A stretch of DNA of 64,000 nt from Halobellus sp. LT62 (GCF_037031285.1 NZ_JAYEZO010000001.1:1426001-1490000), one strand, 5' to 3'; counted from the first letter of the stretch, positions 1-8,518 are shown. Made by a program: numbers and translations. The notes: generated by a model from the letters alone, not told the origin.

Positions 1-590
1 AACGCCCTTACCTCCTTCAGGTTCTCATGAAGCCGGAGAACAGACTCTCTGCACTCATACTCAACGGCATACCTCCACACCTCACGATAATACCCGAGGA
101 ATGTGTCGATAAGATTACTGCTCTTAGCCAGCCTGTCGACGCTGTCAACCTTTTCGAAATTCTGTGCAATCCCCCGTTGATTAACGTTCAACCTTTCGAA
201 AAAGTCCTCTAAGGCCTCGTCGAAACCAGGATTAGGAAATGAGCGGATGTAACAATTGACAAGTGCGTTAAGTAGCTGGTCGAAGGCCTCCAAGTCGTTC
301 GACTGTCTGGCATATCTAACGTTCACAGATATCGAATTGAAAATGCTCGATCTCAAATCCTCGTCAGCACCGTTCTCAAGCACGTCGTTGTAAAGCTGTA
401 GGTATCGACGTCTGCAGAAGGCGTAGATAGACCTGAACCGGGTTGGGGAGTCTACTTCTCTGTTGATCAGTTCACCGATTAGTTCCGCGATGTGAGAGAG
501 GTTATCTGAAAGCTCCTGACCTTTTCCTTCCCGGATAGCGGCCTCCGCATCTGTGAAGAAGTGCTCCAAGTAGTCTTCGTAGTTGGGCAT
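1..590 (-). CDS. Hypothetical helical protein, C-terminus cut by window edge
   Basis: An open frame runs without a stop from an ATG at 590 to base 1, at least 196 codons, so the gene continues beyond the left edge. It begins MPNYEDYLEHFF. The protein is hydrophilic, charged and Leu/Arg/Asn-rich, as in an all-alpha cytoplasmic protein, and I see no membrane segment or catalytic motif. Its ATG shares one base with the TGA of the membrane-protein gene upstream (TGATG), so the two are translationally coupled and probably act together. Base composition is clearly AT-richer than the core genes to the right. I do not recognise the family. Confidence 0.75.
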   Translation of the reverse strand, partial: MPNYEDYLEHFFTDAEAAIREGKGQELSDNLSHIAELIGELINREVDSPTRFRSIYAFCRRRYLQLYNDVLENGADEDLRSSIFNSISVNVRYARQSNDLEAFDQLLNALVNCYIRSFPNPGFDEALEDFFERLNVNQRGIAQNFEKVDSVDRLAKSSNLIDTFLGYYREVWRYAVEYECRESVLRLHENLKEVRA

Positions 591-1726
591 CAGTTCTCCC
601 TCCGTGTCCGTATCCCTCGACGTAGTTGTCGTTCGATCTCCTCCAAGGCTTCCTCAGAGACGTCTCCATCCAAGGAAAGAACTGTGGTGTCTTCAGCCAG
701 CGAGGTACCGACGGAAGGGCTCCGGCCTATACTGACGCCGGGTTCCTCTTCGACGGTTTGAGAGATCCGTCTCATATTCTTTAGGTTGATATCCGTGACA
801 TTGCCGGTCTTGTCTATGTCTCTTGATAGAATAGAGGTTCTTTCCAGTCCAAAATCCATAACTCCCGCTGAGATATGTTCAAATCCGGGTACAGACTCTG
901 AGAGAACTCTGTTCGGATTAGAAAATTCATTCACCATTTCTTTCTCCAAATCTTCCTTTGCGTATACTTTTACTTCTTCGTCAAAATCGGTGTAAAACAG
1001 TAGATCAAGTGCATCCAAGAACCGGGTGGCAACAGCATATATTGAGGAAGCAAACAGTACAGCGGTGACGTATACCGGTAGATAGCCTGCGTTCTCTGCG
1101 GAGGAGTGTACGAAAGCTATGAGGCCTATAAACAGGTTTGAAGTGAATACGAAAGTTACTGTCCAAATAGATCCTATATCTTCGATAAACAGCCTCGTCA
1201 ATTCATCGTTTAACGGGTTACTGTATATTTCTTCCCAGGCAAAGGTCAAAGCAACGAAACTGAAGCCGATGATGACTGCATGGACCTGCCAAGTCGTGGA
1301 CAGCACCCCTCCTTGGACGGTGAAAGGAGGATCTCCGAAGATAACTGACTGTATCAGGTAGATTGAGGCACCTACAACGACGGCCAGAAGAGATCTGAAA
1401 ACTCCTTTGAGGATTTCTACTCGTTTCTTCTCCCGGGATTTGAGCAGCCTAAGCAAGGGGAGTAGGCCCGTGTATCTGTATTTTTGATACAGGGATCTCA
1501 GTCTCAGAGACCAAGGTGATATGAAGATACCTCGCCACCATATCGTTCCTAAGAGGAGTGCCAGGGTAGCGACACTCACCAAGGAGATGATCCACCAGTT
1601 GACGTTGAGAAACTGGTTAAGGAATACGAGTGAAGCGGATAGAACCGCGATAAAGGCCCCGAAGCGCGTCACTGAGGAAACCAGTGACCGAAAGCTCTTG
1701 TTGTATATCTGTCTCCGGGATGGCAT
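590..1726 (-). CDS. Polytopic membrane protein of unknown function
   Basis: A 378-residue protein with about six hydrophobic segments (near 20-40, 44-66, 110-130, 147-165, 190-208 and 217-235) and a soluble, acidic C-terminal half of about 140 residues. No transport or enzyme motif is visible. A basic N-terminus (MPSRRQIYNK) before the first segment fits a cytoplasmic start. It is first in an operon with the helical protein that runs off the left edge (TGATG junction). An integral membrane protein followed by a soluble partner in an AT-rich island next to a recombinase is a layout shared by some defence and conflict systems, but that is inference only. Confidence 0.7.
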   Translation of the reverse strand: MPSRRQIYNKSFRSLVSSVTRFGAFIAVLSASLVFLNQFLNVNWWIISLVSVATLALLLGTIWWRGIFISPWSLRLRSLYQKYRYTGLLPLLRLLKSREKKRVEILKGVFRSLLAVVVGASIYLIQSVIFGDPPFTVQGGVLSTTWQVHAVIIGFSFVALTFAWEEIYSNPLNDELTRLFIEDIGSIWTVTFVFTSNLFIGLIAFVHSSAENAGYLPVYVTAVLFASSIYAVATRFLDALDLLFYTDFDEEVKVYAKEDLEKEMVNEFSNPNRVLSESVPGFEHISAGVMDFGLERTSILSRDIDKTGNVTDINLKNMRRISQTVEEEPGVSIGRSPSVGTSLAEDTTVLSLDGDVSEEALEEIERQLRRGIRTRREN

Positions 1727-1791
1727 TCTTCTTAGAGGGATAATTCAAGGCATCGGTTAAAGAATGACTGTTCTGTTCTCTGATGCCGTCA

Positions 1792-2130
1792 TCAACCGCT
1801 GAAATCGTCAAAACCTGCTTGGACGGTGTTGTCTTCATCTTCTTCGTCTTCTCCCGGGGCTTCCATGTCGTCTCTGTGGTCTGGGACGTGCAGATTCCCG
1901 GCCTCTGAGCTCTACTCGTTGCGGTAGACATCCGCGTCTCCGAGGGCCTTGAAGAACTCGTGGGCGTCGAGGTCGTACTTGTTTTCGAGGTGTTCGACGT
2001 CGCTTGTCGCTGCCCAGCTCACCGTCCTCAGGTCCGTGTAGTCGTCGATCAGGTGTTCGGCCAAGGACTTGTCGACGCCGTCCACGCGAGACAGTTCTAC
2101 GATGAAGTGGTCTTCGGCCAGCTCGTCGGA
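1792..2130 (-). pseudogene. Degraded C-terminal fragment of a helix-hairpin-helix protein
   Basis: One minus-strand frame reads as real protein on both sides of a stop. From 2130 down to 1915 it gives an HhH-like stretch (core GVDKSLAEHLIDDY, then a helix ending DADVYRNE). After TAG at 1912-1914 the same frame continues into an acidic tail ending QAGFDDFSG with TGA at 1792-1794. An in-frame stop (2131-2133) also precedes the fragment and no start is visible, so the N-terminal part is missing. HhH domains bind DNA without sequence specificity. GC is higher than in the genes beside it, so this looks like the residue of an older gene disrupted when island DNA was inserted. Confidence 0.55.
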
Positions 2131-2604
2131 CTACCTTGTTAAGCAGACTGCAAATACTGAGGCCCGCTCTGCTGAACTCAATCTCTATATTCAGCACCTC
2201 GGAGCGATCAGATACAAATGGTTTCTACTGAACCAGAGAAAGTTGACCTTTAAAAGGAGCAACTCAAACTTGAAGACGTTCTCTATTTTCGAAGGGGGGA
2301 TTTCTCCAAATTTCACTACTATATCTACCGATTCAGAATCTGGATGAATTTAGAGGAATGTAGGCAGAATTGGTATCTTTTCTAAAAGTATTCCAGTGGT
2401 AATAGTCGACACCGAACGCTCTCGAAAGCTGTGATGGTGGAAAAATCATACATTTAATCGATACTCACACAAACGGAGAGTTAAACAAACAGATCATACA
2501 GGCACTGACGGCGCGCACGAACTCAATATCGTTCTATTCGGATTACTTTAATAGAAAATATACCGGCCTCTTCTCACGATTACCATTATTTGGCGCATCG
2601 ATCA
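2131..2604. other. AT-rich intergenic stretch
   Basis: No credible gene in either direction. The sequence is markedly AT-rich, with several TTTAA or TATAA-like runs, and separates the HhH remnant from the recombinase gene. It probably holds promoter elements for the recombinase and may include an island junction. Confidence 0.5.
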
Positions 2605-2639
2605 CCAATCCACCAATTCGACCAATCCCAATTAATTGG
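2605..2639. promoter_or_regulatory. CCAAT direct repeats ending in a perfect palindrome
   Basis: CCAAT occurs at 2605-2609, 2613-2617 and 2622-2626 (spacing 8 then 9 bp) and is followed by the perfect 12 bp palindrome CCAATTAATTGG at 2628-2639. This gives four direct copies and one inverted copy of the same pentamer within 35 bp, about 85 bp upstream of the recombinase start. It could be an operator for that gene or an arm-type or accessory site for the recombinase. Role inferred from position only. Confidence 0.5.
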
Positions 2640-2724
2640 ACCGTATTTATTGAAGGCAATAATCGGGTCAGGTGATGGCAGACACAGGCTTGGAACCGCT
2701 CGCGATATTGATGGAGGCGACGCA

Positions 2725-3843
2725 GTGACCGATCGCACTAACAGAACGCCGAAGGTCAAGGACGAGCGTGATACTGAGGAGCTGCTACGGGAATTCCTCG
2801 AAAGCTCGGAATCAGATCTAGAGTCGATTCAACCTGAACGAGCATTAGAGCTCTATTTGGAGGACAAGGCCCGCGAATGCCAGCAGGCGACCATCAGATC
2901 TCACCGGTCTCGTCTGGGATTCTTCGTCGACTGGTGTGACGAGCAGAACACCGAGAATCTAAACGACCTTTCTGCTCGCGATATCCACGAGTTCCGTGTC
3001 TGGCGTCGCGAAGACCTCAACGTCACCAGTGAAAAGACGCAGATGGATACGCTCCGCGTTTTCATCGAGTGGTGCGAGACCATCGACGCTGTGCAGCAGG
3101 GGCTGTTCAAGAAGATCAAGTCGCCAGTCATCCCCGACGGCGGGAACGTCCGCGAGACCACTCTCACGACGGATCGGGCAAACGAGATTCTCGACTATCT
3201 AGAGAGATACGAGTACGCCACTGTCGAGCACGTGACCTTGCTCATTTTAGTCGAGACGGGTATGCGTATGGGAGGCGCTCACGGGCTTGACGTTGACGAC
3301 TACCGGCGCGATGACGAGCACCCACACCTCCAACTCCACCACCGGCCGGACACCGATACGTCTCTCAAGAACGGCCCCAAAGGAGAGCGACCGGTCAGCA
3401 TCTCTTCCGACGCATGTGATATCATCGACGACTACCTTGAAAATCGACGACCGGACGTAATAGACGATCACAGTCGTGAACCGCTACTCGCCTCCTCACA
3501 GGGCCGGATCACGAAGTCGACCATCCGGAAGTACGTCTACAAGTGGTCCCGTCCCTGCGTGGTTGGTCTGGAGTGTCCCCACGATCAGGATCCGGATGAG
3601 TGTGACGCTGCAAATGAGATCGACCAGGCCTCGAAGTGTCCATCGAGCGTGACGCCGCATCCCATCCGTCGGGGCTACATTACAAGACTCCTGAAAGCAG
3701 GCGTTTCTATGGAGGTCATCAGCGACCGGTGTAACGTCTCTCCAGTGGTTATCGACGAGCACTACGATGTCCGGTCCGAGGACGAGAAGATGCAGCAGCG
3801 CCAAGAAGTCCTTCGTGAGGCGTTAGACGAGACCGGCGATTGA
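2725..3843 (+). CDS. Tyrosine recombinase/integrase (island integrase 1)
   Basis: A 372-residue haloarchaeal phage-integrase-type recombinase. The N-terminal SAM-like core-binding domain spans about 35-125 (TIRSHRSRLGFFVDWC). The catalytic domain has Arg181 in TGMRMGGAHGLD, a Lys near 216, His312-x-x-Arg315 in PHPIRRG and the nucleophile Tyr347 in DEHYD. The usual second His (LGH box) is Cys/Asn here (SDRCNVS). An inserted CPH...CPSS segment at 285-307 may bind zinc. I chose GTG 2725 because the family begins near here and the longer TTG-started frame adds an unlikely N-terminus. A 17-codon frame (ATG 2675) ends in a TGA overlapping this GTG. A paralogue lies at 8632-9642 in the opposite orientation. 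Confidence 0.88.
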   Translation: MTDRTNRTPKVKDERDTEELLREFLESSESDLESIQPERALELYLEDKARECQQATIRSHRSRLGFFVDWCDEQNTENLNDLSARDIHEFRVWRREDLNVTSEKTQMDTLRVFIEWCETIDAVQQGLFKKIKSPVIPDGGNVRETTLTTDRANEILDYLERYEYATVEHVTLLILVETGMRMGGAHGLDVDDYRRDDEHPHLQLHHRPDTDTSLKNGPKGERPVSISSDACDIIDDYLENRRPDVIDDHSREPLLASSQGRITKSTIRKYVYKWSRPCVVGLECPHDQDPDECDAANEIDQASKCPSSVTPHPIRRGYITRLLKAGVSMEVISDRCNVSPVVIDEHYDVRSEDEKMQQRQEVLREALDETGD

Positions 3844-3973
3844 CGGCGTTAGGTTCGGTTCTCACAAGGCGTGGATCGTGATCAAGTAGCGATGAAACAA
3901 TCAGGGACCGTGAACCGCCTCCCGTGGCGAGGAACCTGGAATCCTATTATGATTCACGTGCAGCAGGCCTACA

Positions 3974-4333
3974 ATGCCCGTATCCTTCGAGAGGTACACG
4001 CCTGAAGATAGACGGATTGACCTCACGGAGGAGACGAACGCCCCCACCTTGCTGTCGTTTCTCGTCGAGCATCCGGACGTCGGATTCACGCCCGCGGAAT
4101 TGTACGAGCAAACGAACGTTCCCCGCGGAACCATCAATCCAACAGACTCGAACGCGCCGACTCGTCCGTCACAAGGGCGACTACTGGGCGGCCGCGGACG
4201 ACGACCGGCTCGTCGCAGCTAGGCTGCGGTCCTCGGAGTCCAGGCCGCACACGAGGCGCACAGCGACGATTGGTATGCACAGAACTCGGATTGAGCTGGC
4301 GAACTCGACGCCCTCCGCGACGAGGAGGAGTAG
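3974..4333 (+). pseudogene. Frameshifted MarR-like winged-helix regulator (antitoxin position)
   Basis: The first frame begins MPVSFERYTPEDRRIDL and reads through a winged-helix start (FLVEHPDVGFTPAELYEQ, then VPRGTIN), as in small haloarchaeal MarR-type regulators. After about 4140 homology moves to another frame (RLVRHKGDYWAAADDDRL), then to a third that carries its own internal stop and ends DALRDEEE with TAG at 4331-4333. At least two frameshifts and one stop make it non-functional. Intact relatives usually precede a MazF/PemK-like gene, and the following remnant matches that arrangement. Confidence 0.65.
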
Positions 4334-4338
4334 CATAG

Positions 4339-4760
4339 ATGCCATATCCCCTTAGCGGGGTCGTAGTCGCTTATGATCCATTCGGTGCGGGTAGCAAGCG
4401 CCCGTATATCCTTCTATCGGACGACTGCCACTCGTTCCACGGCCAGGAGTGCATTGCCGCCGTCGTGACGACGACCGGCCGAGAGAATGCAATCCCCTGA
4501 AAGCTGACTCGTTGGAAGAAGGATCGCTTCCACGCCGGTCGTACGTCTCGTTATGGAATTCGCATCTATCCATGCATCCATCCAGCTGTACACTGGCCCC
4601 CAAAATAGTAGCAAGATATTCGAGATTAACGAGATGGGGGCCAAGGAGACGGAACGATGACGTACGAATTGGCTGTGTGGTCTCAAGAAGTTCACCTTGG
4701 ATTTGGTGGTCAATGTCACAGCTGGACTGGCATAACAGGGCGTCTTCGGCCAGGTCTATC
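4339..4760 (+). pseudogene. Decayed MazF/PemK-like toxin remnant
   Basis: ATG 4339 opens MPYPLSGVVVAYDPFG and then SKRPYILLSDDCHSF, which fits the first strands of haloarchaeal PemK/MazF-type growth inhibitors (endoribonuclease fold, with the typical RPYL..SDD motif). The frame meets TGA at about 4498. Similarity resumes one base shifted (EEGSLPRRSYVSLWNS, compare the usual GLP..SYVSPW) and then fades through further shifts. The gene is therefore inactivated. It lies 5 bp after the broken MarR-like gene, so both members of a type II toxin-antitoxin pair have decayed. Confidence 0.55.
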
Positions 4761-4769
4761 ATATCGTAG

Positions 4770-5249
4770 GGCGCGCCCGAGTCCCACTTCCAAGCGCAAA
4801 CGATATATTCTGAGTGATATGCGCTATATATTCTGCACGCCTCTGAGAACTATCATAAATTGATATTTTCAACAAGGTCGACCATCCTTAGGGGAGTACA
4901 CGGGATCTTGGTCGCATTTTTCTATGTCTACATCTACACCCCTATCTCACCCTGCAATTAATTCTAACCCTGAGAAGGGCACTCCAGGCGGCTAAATTCA
5001 GTCGTTATTGAGATCTGTGCTACGGGCCAAATCCGTAACCGCTGGGGTAGTGGCGTAAGAGATCACCCGTTAAAGCCAGAGGATATAGAAAGAATACGGC
5101 AGATCTTTAAAATATCATTCGCCGCCATTCAGGCTCATAAGCCCGATATTCGGCTCATTCTGAGGAGTAGTTCGTTCGGATTTGCTCTGATGTCGCAAGA
5201 GACTAGAAAATCCGGAACACTCTTCTAAAGAGTTCTCGAGATTCAGTGT
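4770..5249. other. AT-rich non-coding stretch
   Basis: No convincing gene, RNA gene or long repeat. The sequence is AT-rich with short frames only. It lies downstream of both the toxin remnant and the three-gene minus-strand operon, so it may hold the terminator of the latter and more decayed island DNA. Confidence 0.45.
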
Positions 5250-6161
5250 CTACTCGAACATTTCGGGTAAACTTGGCAGTTCTATCTCGAAACCGATTTC
5301 TGGTGGTTCAAAGTCCGGTAGTAGCCGTTCGATGGGTCCTTCTTTCTCCTGCGGAAGGACGCCCACCGCTCCACCAGCTCCCTCAGACTCAACAAGGTCC
5401 CGAATCTCTTCGTAGGAGCGGTCCAGGTCGATGTCGTAGTCCCACTCCTCGGCATCCTCCTGTAGACCCTGGATCTCCTCCCATACGAATTGGACGCGAT
5501 TCTCGGTCACGCCGTGACCGTAGACGGACGCCCGGATCGCCCAGTGGATCTCGCTCATGAGGAAGGCAACACAACCGCTGCAACCGTGACGAGCGAAGCG
5601 GAGGAACGTTCGATTCGCGATGAAGCGCGTCCCCGACCACGCCATCTGATACGGAGCGCCGATGGTCCAGAGGGCGACCTCGATTCCAAAGGCGATCGAC
5701 GAGTAGATGAAGTCCGTTACTGCCTCGGGGTCTGGGTCGGGTGTTTCGACGGCACACGCTGACTCTAGGATATTATTGAAACTCCCCAGCAACGGCATAT
5801 ACTGAGTTGCCCTATCGATATTTCGACGTCCCGTCTCAATCATCGACTCGTCGATGGCGTCCGTCAGGTTGTATTCGGTGAGAATCCGTACTCCGAACTG
5901 AGCGCGACGGACAGCATCGTCAACCGACCCACCTCCCTCGACGATGGCGTCTATCTCGTCGCTTGAGATGGGTTTGGTCGCTTTACACAGCTCGTTAGCG
6001 CACCCGACCACTGCGTCATTTCTCTCGGTCTTTTCGTCGGGGAGTGCGTCGAAGAAGTTCTCGGCGAGATCCTCAAAATCCACGTCATCCTCGCTCGCCG
6101 CTACGGGAGTCGCAACTAATGGGGTGGCTGCCGTCGCCTTGAGGAACGTCCGTCGTTTCAT
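5250..6161 (-). CDS. Tat-exported cysteine-containing protein, family unknown
   Basis: A 303-residue protein with a clear twin-arginine signal (MKRRTFLKATAATPLVATPVAAS, RR motif followed by a short hydrophobic stretch ending in AxA). The mature part is acidic, with a more hydrophobic central region (about 155-215) that contains IANRTFLRFARHGCSGC. Cysteines occur as GCANELC, SACAV and CSGC, which may form disulfides outside the cell. No catalytic signature is visible. Its ATG directly abuts the TAG of the preceding gene, so it is the last gene of a three-gene operon. A secreted, Cys-containing product made with two cytosolic partners on an integrase-bracketed island could be an effector or bacteriocin-like (halocin) molecule, but it does not resemble the halocins I know. 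Confidence 0.75.
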   Translation of the reverse strand: MKRRTFLKATAATPLVATPVAASEDDVDFEDLAENFFDALPDEKTERNDAVVGCANELCKATKPISSDEIDAIVEGGGSVDDAVRRAQFGVRILTEYNLTDAIDESMIETGRRNIDRATQYMPLLGSFNNILESACAVETPDPDPEAVTDFIYSSIAFGIEVALWTIGAPYQMAWSGTRFIANRTFLRFARHGCSGCVAFLMSEIHWAIRASVYGHGVTENRVQFVWEEIQGLQEDAEEWDYDIDLDRSYEEIRDLVESEGAGGAVGVLPQEKEGPIERLLPDFEPPEIGFEIELPSLPEMFE

Positions 6162-6629
6162 CTAATCTCGCAGGTGTGAATCCTCAACCCGAACCAGCCG
6201 GAGCGACGGGAATGGGGCGAACGGCACCTCGTCCTCGACCAACTGTTCGAGGGGAATGGCCGCCTCCCGTGTATCCCAGTCGGGCATGTAGTCTTCGAGC
6301 ACCCCGATCGGTGTGACGACTATCACATCATCATCGTCCGGACACTTCGGGTTGCGGTCGGCCAATGTCTCTCCGTCTTCAAATTCCCACTCCAATGCGA
6401 TCAGACCGGGAACGTTCACTACGGCGAGTGCGATCGGCTCATCGGCCTCGGTGTCGTGGACGATGTCGCCATAGATGAAGTCCGGTTCGTTGTCGCTTTC
6501 GTCACTTAACTCGACTTCCAGGACCAAATCGAGCGTTCGCTGAAGTGACTCGTCCGATCCGGGGTCTTGCCAGGGCTCTTCCTCTTTTCGTCCTTCCGGT
6601 GGTCCACGGGGACCTCCTTTTCGTGTCAT
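6162..6629 (-). CDS. Acidic protein of unknown function, middle gene of island operon
   Basis: A 155-residue, very acidic, soluble protein. The first 25 residues are Gly/Pro/Arg-rich (MTRKGGPRGPPEGRK) and disordered-looking. The rest alternates short hydrophobic strands with acidic loops (FIYGDIVHDTEADEP, VIVVTPIGVLEDYMP), suggesting a small beta-rich domain. ATG 6629 was preferred over the longer frame because it lies 2 bp after the upstream stop, as expected for coupled genes. Its TAG abuts the ATG of the Tat-exported protein. With that spacing it may serve as chaperone, immunity or processing partner of the exported protein. That is inferred from context, and I recognise no family. Confidence 0.65.
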   Translation of the reverse strand: MTRKGGPRGPPEGRKEEEPWQDPGSDESLQRTLDLVLEVELSDESDNEPDFIYGDIVHDTEADEPIALAVVNVPGLIALEWEFEDGETLADRNPKCPDDDDVIVVTPIGVLEDYMPDWDTREAAIPLEQLVEDEVPFAPFPSLRLVRVEDSHLRD

Positions 6630-6631
6630 GG

Positions 6632-7465
6632 TTAGAATTGTGTTAGTTTCGCTTGCCACTTGTTGATCTCGGGGATCCGCTTCTCGATGCTCGCACCCAG
6701 CAGGTCTCGGTGGTGGATATCGTTTGCATCTCGAATCTCTTCGAGAATGCTATACTTGCCCGAGAAGGCCACGACCGACCTCGGCATGAGTCGGAGGTGA
6801 CTCGGGGCGACAGTGCCGTTCACGAAGATCCGCTTCGGACCGACGACGTCTTCGAGGGTGTCCAACTGCTCCTTCTTGTCGTACTTCGAGTTGATCTGCG
6901 TCGTGTCGAAGGCGACGGAGTCGTTGATCTCCAGGAGTGGACGGCACCGCTCGAAGTGCCAGTTCTCCCAACCGAGGAAGGCCGGGATAAGCGTCATGTC
7001 AACGTTCTTATCGTGGAGTCCGTCGTAGATGGTCAGCTGCCTGTGGACGCTGTCCTCGATCTCTTTCGCGACCTCGCGCCGAGACATCGAGTCGTAGTCG
7101 TAGGTGAACCGGTCGCCGGGAATCGCCGCGTCCGCGATGCCCTCGAGTTCAGTGTACCGCTCGATCTCGTCGTCGGGTGTTCGCCCTACGATGTGCTCGT
7201 CTTGCTCGTAGGTTATGACGAGGAGCTTCTGTTCCGGGCTCAGAAACGCCTCTCGCGGGTGATTTACGAACCAAGTCGAACGGTGGAACTTGCACGCGAC
7301 CCACTCGGCATGCTCCGGATTGTGGCCGAATACTGCTTGGTCCACGTGGTGACTCGGTTGTATCTTCGCCACGAAGTCGCTCGGGAACGGATCTTCCTGC
7401 ATGTCGTGTCGCCCAGGTACTGTGTTCTTCAGTGGTACCTGTCCTCCACTACGAGACGAGTGCAT
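6632..7465 (-). CDS. Uncharacterised protein, first gene of island operon
   Basis: About 277 residues from ATG 7465. A second possible start is ATG 7402. The C-terminal half has a regular strand-helix pattern: DMTLIPAFLGWENWHFERC, then DSVAFDTTQINSKYD, GPKRIFVNG and SVVAFSGKYSILEEI. This reads like the late strands of a TIM barrel and is faintly reminiscent of tRNA-guanine transglycosylase-like folds. I would not assign that activity without a structure match. The first part contains conserved-looking Trp/His positions. Upstream of 7465 there is an AT-rich box (AATAAATG) about 25 nt away and no Shine-Dalgarno site, which fits a leaderless transcript. The CARF-wHTH gene is divergent across a 141 bp gap. 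Confidence 0.65.
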   Translation of the reverse strand: MHSSRSGGQVPLKNTVPGRHDMQEDPFPSDFVAKIQPSHHVDQAVFGHNPEHAEWVACKFHRSTWFVNHPREAFLSPEQKLLVITYEQDEHIVGRTPDDEIERYTELEGIADAAIPGDRFTYDYDSMSRREVAKEIEDSVHRQLTIYDGLHDKNVDMTLIPAFLGWENWHFERCRPLLEINDSVAFDTTQINSKYDKKEQLDTLEDVVGPKRIFVNGTVAPSHLRLMPRSVVAFSGKYSILEEIRDANDIHHRDLLGASIEKRIPEINKWQAKLTQF

Positions 7466-7606
7466 AAAAGTATGTTGGACATTTATTCTACACCGTGGCA
7501 TCTCGGGTGACAATATGCCACCGTTTTAGGCGTGCCGAAAGCCATCCGTCAGACGAATGGGCCTCATAACGAAGCCCTTTAACATAGTTGTGGGTGAGTA
7601 TGAACT

Positions 7607-8518
7607 ATGAGTGACCGGGTCCATTTCATCCCTGTTGGATTCGACTTTGACCGTCTGATTCGGCCAATCGCGAAGGGGGAGCTGGAGGCCGACCGTGTTA
7701 TTCTTCTGACTCACGAGGGGACACCCGAGGACGACCCGACCGATCGTGCCGCGAAACTCGCGTCGAATATGACCGAGAAGTTGGAGCGCACCTTCGACCT
7801 GATCGACGTCGAGCCCGAGGTCGAGGGGATCAATCTCAAGGAGATGTACGAGTACGAAACGCTCTATCGGCGAGCACACGAGTACATCTTGGAGGAAATT
7901 GAGGATGGGAACGAAGTGTTCGTCAATATTTCGTCGATGCCGCGTACAGTGTCGTTCGCGTTCGCCACGGCGGCTGACTCGTTGATTACGGAACGGCAGG
8001 AAGATATAGGGGACATCCGTGAGCGGCTCCACACGTACTACGTCGCTCCGAAGGAGTATCTGGTCCTGGAAATGCTCGACGTGTTGGAGAGTGCAGCTGA
8101 GACGTTTGACGACCTGAAGGAGTACGAGGATCTTCGAGTACACCAACAGTACGAGGACATCCTGGACATCCTGGACCGCGTCGACGAGAGCGGTGTGACT
8201 GAGGGGACGCGAGAAAATCTGGACGGGAAAGGACGAATGTACGTCGAGTTCCCCTCGTCTCCGGCAAGCAACGTCGAGGGATTCGAGGAGGACATCCTTC
8301 GATTCCTGAAGGGGAAGGGTGCGTTCAAGTCGACGTCTGAGCTCGCGGAACAGATGGCGGAAGAATTCAACGAAGAGTATGACGAGTCGTTCAGAAGCCG
8401 AGTGCAGTACAACGTGTCGAAGTTGGATAAGAAGGGATACGTGTCCCGGACGGAGATCGGAAATCGGCACGAGACAGAACTCTCTACTATGGGGCGAATG
8501 TGGGTGGAGACCCACTAA
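7607..8518 (+). CDS. CARF-like/winged-helix transcriptional regulator (HFX_2341 type)
   Basis: A 303-residue protein with a Rossmann-like N-terminal domain typical of haloarchaeal HFX_2341/DUF6293 proteins, related to CARF sensors. Visible are the first strand HFIPVGFDFDRL, the second strand ADRVILLTHEG and the ligand-site loop NISSMPRTVSFAFATAAD. A linker helix region follows, then a C-terminal winged helix (about 235-303, DILRFLKGKGAFKS..ELAEQM). CARF domains often bind cyclic oligonucleotides or related nucleotides and control effectors or transcription. No nuclease domain is attached, so it is probably a ligand-responsive transcription factor. It is divergent from the three-gene operon and lies inside the recombinase-bracketed segment, so that operon is its likeliest target. 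Confidence 0.82.
   Translation: MSDRVHFIPVGFDFDRLIRPIAKGELEADRVILLTHEGTPEDDPTDRAAKLASNMTEKLERTFDLIDVEPEVEGINLKEMYEYETLYRRAHEYILEEIEDGNEVFVNISSMPRTVSFAFATAADSLITERQEDIGDIRERLHTYYVAPKEYLVLEMLDVLESAAETFDDLKEYEDLRVHQQYEDILDILDRVDESGVTEGTRENLDGKGRMYVEFPSSPASNVEGFEEDILRFLKGKGAFKSTSELAEQMAEEFNEEYDESFRSRVQYNVSKLDKKGYVSRTEIGNRHETELSTMGRMWVETH

Noticed and set aside
1912-1914. In-frame TAG as possible pyrrolysine or recoding
   Set aside because: No start codon or upstream coding part remains and there is no pyrrolysine machinery in view. Gene decay explains it more simply.
2605-2626. CCAAT iterations as a plasmid-type replication origin
   Set aside because: Only three short copies, no Orc1/Cdc6 or Rep gene adjacent and no ORB-like motif seen. 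An operator or recombinase site is more likely.
4352-4762. Minus-strand frame of 136 codons over the toxin remnant
   Set aside because: No recognisable motif, while the plus strand shows clear fragments of a MazF-like protein.
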